Origin: an uncultured Pseudomonadota bacterium
GTDB taxonomy: Bacteria > Bdellovibrionota_B > Oligoflexia > Oligoflexales > CAILAO01
DNA length: 11,080 nt
Assembly (NCBI GenBank): GCA_903832105.1
Contig: CAILAO010000882.1
Location: forward strand, 1 to 11,080
Direction of reading: 5' to 3'
The notes beneath the pieces are model-generated. The model was not told where the DNA came from. It was given only the letters and a program-made list of their open reading frames with translations, and did no database searches. Below, one piece after another: positions 7,313 through 11,080 of the stretch (position 1 is its first letter; each line of letters starts with the position of its first letter). The position numbers were made by a program, and so were the translations under genes.

Positions 7313-7340
7313 ACTATACATAAAACTTGCGATACCTCAA
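7313..7340 (-). promoter_or_regulatory. Probable promoter of the methyltransferase-glycosyltransferase pair
   Basis: On the minus strand, TTGAGG (7335-7340) and TATAGT (7313-7318) are 16 bp apart, with a 5 of 6 match at -10 and 4 of 6 at -35. The predicted start near 7306 leaves about 22 nt before the ATG at 7284. The 108-bp gap is divergent with the membrane-protein gene at 7393; I see no equally good promoter facing that gene. Confidence 0.5.
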
Positions 7341-7392
7341 GCAGGAGATTTCTACATCGTGGGTGTCAATGAAACGGTAAAGGGACTTTAAC

Positions 7393-8760
7393 ATGAACAC
7401 TGGCAGAAATGGGCCGAATATTTTGGAACCGCTTGATTTTAAAAAGATATGTCATCTTGCGCTATGGTATTCCATCGCAATCTTTGTCATTCTTTTTTTC
7501 AGCTTTGATATGACGTTTCTCGCAGATGATTATGTTTATCTTGCGGACGCAGTTAGTCCATCTGGGATTGGGTTGGAAAGGTTCGGATCTTATTGGACCA
7601 GAGTTCCAGTCTTAGTCGCCATGATATGGGCGATTTTCAAGTCAAAAATCTTCGAAGTGACATGGGCTCCGATGATTTTTTTCTTCATGGCTTATGCATG
7701 GGCCTTTGTTCTTTTTGTACGCTATGTGTTTCACGCATGTGGCGAAAAATATTCTGATACGAGCCACCCAAGATGGCTTTCATGGTCTATGGTCTTGCTT
7801 TTAGGGGCGTATATTCTTTACCCGACTTTTTATGAGGTGCTGTATTGGCCAACGGACATGGGATATGCGGTGGGGGCACTCTTCTTGGCAGGGGCTTTAA
7901 CGATCGGCCGCTTGCCGCGAAAAATTGCTCTGATGACACTATCATTTCTGGTGTCGGAGATGTTTATTTTGCCGGCGTTCTTTTTTCTGGTATTTCCCGT
8001 CGGATATAAGTGGATCAAGCAAGAATTGTCCGATGAGAGTGCTGATAAGAGATCCGAAATAGTCAAGGCCGGGATGCTTTGGGTTCCAGCGCTTATCTTG
8101 TTTTTTGGAGTTCGCCTATTTTTTCGAATTTGGTTTCCATCTTACACGTATGGCTTGTCACTCAATCTATCCCACATTGGTTCGCAGATGATCGATAGTT
8201 TTTTTGTTTTGGCATCTCTTCATTTTTATCGTGTTTTTTGGGTTCAAACAGTCGTGTATTGGTTGATTCTCATCACACTGATTGTTGTTGGAGTTCGGAG
8301 GCAAACACTTTATCGAGGGGGTTGGATCTGGTTCGCAGCGTGTATTATTTTTTCTGCCAGTATTTACTGGGTTATAGACTATAGCGCGAGGCGTGCCCTT
8401 TTTGGGGCTAATCTCTTTGTTAATGCCCTATTTGTATGGCTCTTCGCTAAAATTCTCATCAGTTGGAAGCAAAAGGCAGGGCTGTTTTTAATGGGACTCC
8501 TCGTGATGGCTTTTATGACACACTTGCTTTTGATTTTTTCGGTAAAGGACGGAAATGTTGACGTGTTGAATCTCAAGGAGGCTGACCTTGTCCAGCAGAT
8601 GACAGCATGTAAGGATCCGTGCATTATTACAGTTTCGGATTTGGATCATGGCTTTGATCGCGATTGGGTTTTGCCGAGGGATTACTGGACCAGCTATCTC
8701 AACTGGGTCAAGGGAAAATATTTTCCGGACAAGGCTATTACGTTTCAGATTAGAGAGTGA
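7393..8760 (+). CDS. Polytopic membrane protein, putative GT-C-fold glycosyltransferase
   Basis: The 455-residue protein has about 10-12 transmembrane segments (for example 18-37, 91-113, 130-147, 157-171, 178-203, 226-246, 286-302, 310-330, 339-357, 362-383). It ends in a soluble domain of about 70 residues. Immediately after the first span comes FLADDYVYL with an Asp pair (D45, D46). An acidic motif in the first outer loop is a hallmark of GT-C glycosyltransferases, which use lipid-phosphate sugars at the outer face of the inner membrane. E189 in a later span and the DYSARRALF stretch (329-337) also fit this class. The C-terminal soluble domain contains two close cysteines (TACKDPC) and no motif I recognise. 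AGGGA lies 7 nt before the ATG. Its neighbour across the divergent gap is the methyltransferase/GT2 pair, supporting a role in surface glycan building. An O-antigen polymerase- or ligase-like protein is an alternative. I cannot name an exact family. Confidence 0.75.
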   Translation: MNTGRNGPNILEPLDFKKICHLALWYSIAIFVILFFSFDMTFLADDYVYLADAVSPSGIGLERFGSYWTRVPVLVAMIWAIFKSKIFEVTWAPMIFFFMAYAWAFVLFVRYVFHACGEKYSDTSHPRWLSWSMVLLLGAYILYPTFYEVLYWPTDMGYAVGALFLAGALTIGRLPRKIALMTLSFLVSEMFILPAFFFLVFPVGYKWIKQELSDESADKRSEIVKAGMLWVPALILFFGVRLFFRIWFPSYTYGLSLNLSHIGSQMIDSFFVLASLHFYRVFWVQTVVYWLILITLIVVGVRRQTLYRGGWIWFAACIIFSASIYWVIDYSARRALFGANLFVNALFVWLFAKILISWKQKAGLFLMGLLVMAFMTHLLLIFSVKDGNVDVLNLKEADLVQQMTACKDPCIITVSDLDHGFDRDWVLPRDYWTSYLNWVKGKYFPDKAITFQIRE

Positions 8761-8782
8761 ATCGGATTGGGGCGGTAGACAG

Positions 8783-9631
8783 TTAAAACAAAAATTCAAA
8801 TTCACCGTGAAAACCGAACTTTTTTAAAAAAGAAGAAAGTTTTTTTACAGATGAGTGTTCTTTCGTGAAGACAGCGGTGAGTCTTTTTTCGGTCGGAAGA
8901 GTTGGAATTTGATCTAGGAGTTGCCGCTCTGAAAGGATGGTGGACGTTCTTTCGACTATAGCCGTGGTTGCGTCGAGCCAAGCGACAGGCCAGGCCGATG
9001 ATTGTTCGAGTTCATCCCGAAGAAGCGAAAAATGAGTGCATCCGATGACGATCGTATCAAGGCGCGCGTCGCTTTCTTTAGCGTGAGCGAGGTCAAAAAA
9101 TGGTGCGATCTCTTTAGCGATTACGCTTAGCTGGGGAGACAAACCCCGCGTCTTGGCTTCCGCTATGTCAACGAGGGCTGAAGAGCCGACACGAATTACG
9201 TTGCAGTCTGATGCAAAGTCTTGAATCAATTGATCTGTGTAGGGCCTCTTGACGGTTGCTGGAGTTGCAAGGAGGCCGATAACTTTTGATTCACTCCGTT
9301 GGGCGGCGGGTTTAATAGCTGGGACAACCCCGATCACGGGGATTAAGAGTTTTTCTCTGATTGCCGGAAGGGCAATTGTGCTCATGGTGTTACAAGCGAT
9401 TACGAGAATATGTGGTTGATATCGCTCCACCAAGGCCATAGCGACGCTTGTAGCAAAAGTGACGACATCCGAAGCTGATTTTAAGCCATAGGGATAGTTT
9501 GCATTATCTGAGCAATAGACATAGTGAATAGAGGGCCATCGATTTTGGACACCTTCCAAAATACTGAGTCCGCCGACCCCAGAGTCGAAGACAGCGATTT
9601 TTAACTCCTCATGTGATACATCGGTAGCCAT
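8783..9631 (-). CDS. murI: Glutamate racemase
   Basis: MurI interconverts L- and D-glutamate without cofactor, supplying D-Glu for peptidoglycan precursors in the cytoplasm. The 282-residue protein has all core motifs: AVFDSGVGGLS with the Asp-Ser pair (D16, S17), NANYPYG (43-49), the first catalytic Cys in VIACNTMS (C80), and the second in VIGCTHFSLL (C198, next to T199 and H200). These two cysteines are the acid/base pair of the racemase. Length is within the family range, with a slightly long C-terminal tail (about 255-282) rich in Lys and Phe. The ATG at 9631 has only a weak GAG-type ribosome binding site; no better start is nearby. It diverges from thiL across 87 bp, where I find no convincing promoter, and converges with the GT-C-like gene, leaving 22 bp between their stops. 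Confidence 0.95.
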   Translation of the reverse strand: MATDVSHEELKIAVFDSGVGGLSILEGVQNRWPSIHYVYCSDNANYPYGLKSASDVVTFATSVAMALVERYQPHILVIACNTMSTIALPAIREKLLIPVIGVVPAIKPAAQRSESKVIGLLATPATVKRPYTDQLIQDFASDCNVIRVGSSALVDIAEAKTRGLSPQLSVIAKEIAPFFDLAHAKESDARLDTIVIGCTHFSLLRDELEQSSAWPVAWLDATTAIVERTSTILSERQLLDQIPTLPTEKRLTAVFTKEHSSVKKLSSFLKKFGFHGEFEFLF

Positions 9632-9718
9632 ACAAATTCACTCGCCCTTCATCCAGAAAAAAGATTCATTCTTTCATCTATAGACTCTTTCTCCGATTTA
9701 TCATATTTGAGGGAAAGC

Positions 9719-10693
9719 ATGAATGGGGAGATTTGGCCTATGCATGAATTTGATTTTATTAAATGGTTGCGCCAAGTTGTGACAATGAAGAACGGGATTT
9801 TACTTGGGCCCGGGGATGATACAGCGATTTTGAGCCTCACGGCATCTGAACGTGGTGAACAAGGTCTCTTCACGACCGATATGCTCATGGAAGGAACGCA
9901 CTTTGACCTAAAAAAAATGTCCCCTGAGCTTGTGGGGCGTAAAGCGCTCGCGGTGAATATCAGCGATATCGCCGCGATGGCTGGAAAACCAGTTGGAGCG
10001 CTTATCAGCCTGGCGTTACCAAAAAATGGCGGAGCCGATCTTGGGCAAAAAGTCTTCCAGGGAATGTTTGAAGTAGCTGAAGAGTTTGGTGTGTCTATTA
10101 TAGGCGGTGACACGAATAGTTGGGATGGGCCACTCGTAATTTCTGTAGCCCTGTATGGTGAAACCACGGAGGGGAGAGCTGTTCTGCGATCAGGGGCTAG
10201 GGTTGGCGATGTGATTTTCGTAACGGGGGAGCTTGGGGGGAGCCTTGCGGGCCGTCATTATACCTTTCAGCCTCGAGTTAAAGAGGCTTTATTTTTGCAC
10301 GAAAAATACACGCTTCATGCCATGATCGATCTTAGTGATGGGCTCATCTCGGACCTCGAGCATATTTTGGAGGAAAGTTCGTGCGGGGCGGTGCTCGAAC
10401 GCGGAAAAATCCCCATATCACACGCTGCCCAGGACGCAGCAAGGAAATCAGGTGACCCCGATCAAGATGCCTCTCTTAAACGTGCCTTAACCGATGGAGA
10501 GGACTTTGAACTTTGTTTTACTCTTCCAAGTGATGAGGCCTCGCGGCTTCTAAAAGGGCCAAAACCTTCGAGCACAAAGCTTTCGGCTATTGGTGTCATT
10601 ACGGATAAACCGGGACTCTATTGGCGTGAAGCCGATGGGAGTGAGCGTCCAGTGGCAAGTAGCTGGGCTGGATACCAACATGAATTTGTTTAA
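9719..10693 (+). CDS. thiL: Thiamine-monophosphate kinase
   Basis: ThiL phosphorylates thiamine monophosphate with ATP to give thiamine diphosphate, the last step of cofactor synthesis. Numbered from the ATG at 9719 (324 residues), the sequence shows the PurM/ThiL fold motifs. GPGDDTAIL (31-39) is followed by TTDMLMEGTHF (52-62) and AVNISDIAAMAGKP (78-91), which contribute metal- and nucleotide-binding residues. Next come GGDTN (129-133), the ATP-binding MIDLSDGLISDLEHI region (202-216), and TDGEDFEL (258-265). The ATG at 9719 has GAGGG 5 nt upstream (9709-9713). An ATG at 9740 (317 residues, beginning MHEFDFI) has GGGGAG 9 nt upstream and matches the usual family N-terminus slightly better. 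A TTG at 9707 is unlikely because it precedes the ribosome binding site. No other thi gene is present. Confidence 0.95.
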   Translation: MNGEIWPMHEFDFIKWLRQVVTMKNGILLGPGDDTAILSLTASERGEQGLFTTDMLMEGTHFDLKKMSPELVGRKALAVNISDIAAMAGKPVGALISLALPKNGGADLGQKVFQGMFEVAEEFGVSIIGGDTNSWDGPLVISVALYGETTEGRAVLRSGARVGDVIFVTGELGGSLAGRHYTFQPRVKEALFLHEKYTLHAMIDLSDGLISDLEHILEESSCGAVLERGKIPISHAAQDAARKSGDPDQDASLKRALTDGEDFELCFTLPSDEASRLLKGPKPSSTKLSAIGVITDKPGLYWREADGSERPVASSWAGYQHEFV

Positions 10694-10703
10694 TAAAACT
10701 TTC

Positions 10704-10732
10704 TTGTTGCGGATCAATTATATTGGTAATAT
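10704..10732 (+). promoter_or_regulatory. Possible promoter of tRNA-Ala
   Basis: TTGTTG (10704-10709) and TAATAT (10727-10732) are 17 bp apart, between the thiL stop and the tRNA. The predicted start near 10739 would give a leader of about 24 nt, normal for a tRNA precursor. Each box matches consensus at 4 of 6 positions, and the surrounding A/T-rich sequence raises the chance of a random match. Confidence 0.35.
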
Positions 10733-10762
10733 TAACGAAATTCTCGCCTGTGAGCACTTTTT

Positions 10763-10835
10763 GGGGGTATAGCTCAGTTGGTAGAGCGTCGCGTTCGCAA
10801 TGCGAAGGCCAGGGGTTCGACTCCCCTTACCTCCA
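10763..10835 (+). tRNA. tRNA-Ala, anticodon CGC
   Basis: A 73-nt sequence folds as a complete cloverleaf. The acceptor stem GGGGGTA/TACCTCC contains a G3-U70 wobble, the main identity signal for alanyl-tRNA synthetase. The D stem is GCTC/GAGC. The anticodon stem TCGCG/TGCGA encloses the loop TTCGCAA, giving anticodon CGC for codon GCG. The variable loop is AGGCC. The T arm is AGGGG-TTCGACT-CCCCT. The discriminator is A73, and the next bases are TTT, so the 3' CCA is not encoded and must be added after transcription. It follows thiL by 69 bp. Confidence 0.97.
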
Positions 10836-11080
10836 TTTTCCTTGATACAGAACGAAATCCAGACCATCGCGTTGCAAGAGGGTTGTTATCACTGGCAAAA
10901 TCACCAGAGTCACCCGATGACGCCTTGCTCTCGGCAGGGTTAAAGCCGATGAGGTCTTCCCTTTCTCGGCTGTTGTAAATAAGTTTCACATCTTTTTCAT
11001 TAACAATTGCCTTGTGCAAAACCTCCCTGATGGTCTCCCTTTGTTCGTGGGCAGGACGTTTTGTGACGTCTTTTTGAAAG
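10774..11080 (-). CDS. C-terminal end of a possible serine recombinase, partial at window edge
   Basis: The frame is open from the right edge (first full codon at 11079) to TGA at 10774-10776, giving 101 residues with the N-terminus missing. The first part, with EQRETIREVLHKAIV followed by NEKDVKLIYN, resembles the last helix and strand of large serine recombinases (resolvase/integrase type), where a helix leads into V-x-I-x-Y. A polar, Ser/Asp/Asn-rich linker follows. The last 20 residues (from MEVRGVEPL) are the antisense reading of the tRNA-Ala gene, a kind of tail seen on recombinase genes that abut tRNAs but also on spurious frames. If real, the gene would lie at the border of an element integrated at this tRNA. 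The visible part is too short for certainty; a different DNA-binding protein or a chance open frame remain possible. Confidence 0.4.
   Translation of the reverse strand, partial: FQKDVTKRPAHEQRETIREVLHKAIVNEKDVKLIYNSREREDLIGFNPAESKASSGDSGDFASDNNPLATRWSGFRSVSRKMEVRGVEPLAFALRTRRSTN

Noticed and set aside
8761..8782. Possible bidirectional terminator between the GT-C-like gene and murI
   Set aside because: The 22-bp gap between the convergent stops has no stem-loop. A-rich tracts nearby belong to the murI coding end and do not follow a hairpin.
9649..10167. Open frame of 172 codons on the minus strand within thiL
   Set aside because: It lies antisense to the conserved ThiL catalytic motifs, has low-complexity Ser/Pro-rich content and no recognisable domain.
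10778..10978. Plus-strand open frame starting inside tRNA-Ala
   Set aside because: It is the forward reading of the tRNA and its flank, a common spurious frame; no ribosome binding site is present.
11031..11040. AGGGAGACCA on the minus strand, identical to the sequence around the deoC ribosome binding site
   Set aside because: A 10-base match containing a purine-rich Shine-Dalgarno-like core is easily random; no longer similarity surrounds it.
1..11080. Search by eye for CRISPR arrays, insertion sequences, toxin-antitoxin or defence genes
   Set aside because: No spaced direct repeats, no transposase motif, no terminal inverted repeats and no small paired genes were seen. The complete genes are housekeeping or envelope genes.

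Overview
The window (about 11 kb, moderate G+C) is a compact, ordinary-looking piece of a Gram-negative bacterial chromosome. It carries nine complete protein genes, one tRNA gene and one gene cut by the right edge. The 67K-type signal peptide peptidase SppA, the Sec-type signal peptide on a gingipain-like protease and the sigma70-like promoters point to a diderm bacterium. The tRNA lacks an encoded CCA. A Bdellovibrionota or deltaproteobacterial-type genome is my best guess, but the sequence alone does not settle it.

Layout from the left. 98-1960 (-) encodes a secreted C25-family (gingipain-like) cysteine peptidase. A divergent intergenic region separates it from 2212-2979 (+), a six-span membrane protein resembling the VC0807 family. 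That gene meets sppA (2958-4862, -) tail to tail with a 22-bp overlap. sppA lies 13 bp downstream of deoC (4876-5595, -), and the pair seems to be transcribed from a good promoter at 5636-5663. Upstream on the same strand is a methyltransferase-glycosyltransferase pair (7284 to 5680) with a 3-bp gap and its own promoter at 7313-7340. Divergent from that pair is a polytopic membrane protein (7393-8760, +) that looks like a GT-C-fold glycosyltransferase. These three genes together suggest synthesis of a surface glycan. murI (8783-9631, -; D-glutamate for peptidoglycan) and thiL (9719-10693, +; thiamine diphosphate synthesis) are divergent. The window ends with tRNA-Ala(CGC) at 10763-10835. An open reading frame entering from the right edge on the minus strand reads antisense through most of this tRNA; its visible part resembles the end of a serine recombinase.

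Most of the content is housekeeping or cell-envelope related. I see no CRISPR array, no insertion sequence, no recognisable defence or toxin system and no broken gene. The items most worth a second look are the recombinase-like tail overlapping tRNA-Ala (possible edge of an integrated element), the secreted C25 peptidase without a visible sorting domain, and the putative GT-C enzyme beside the methyltransferase/GT2 pair. For the C25 peptidase and deoC genes, probable promoters overlap the longest possible 5' ends, so shorter starts are annotated here.
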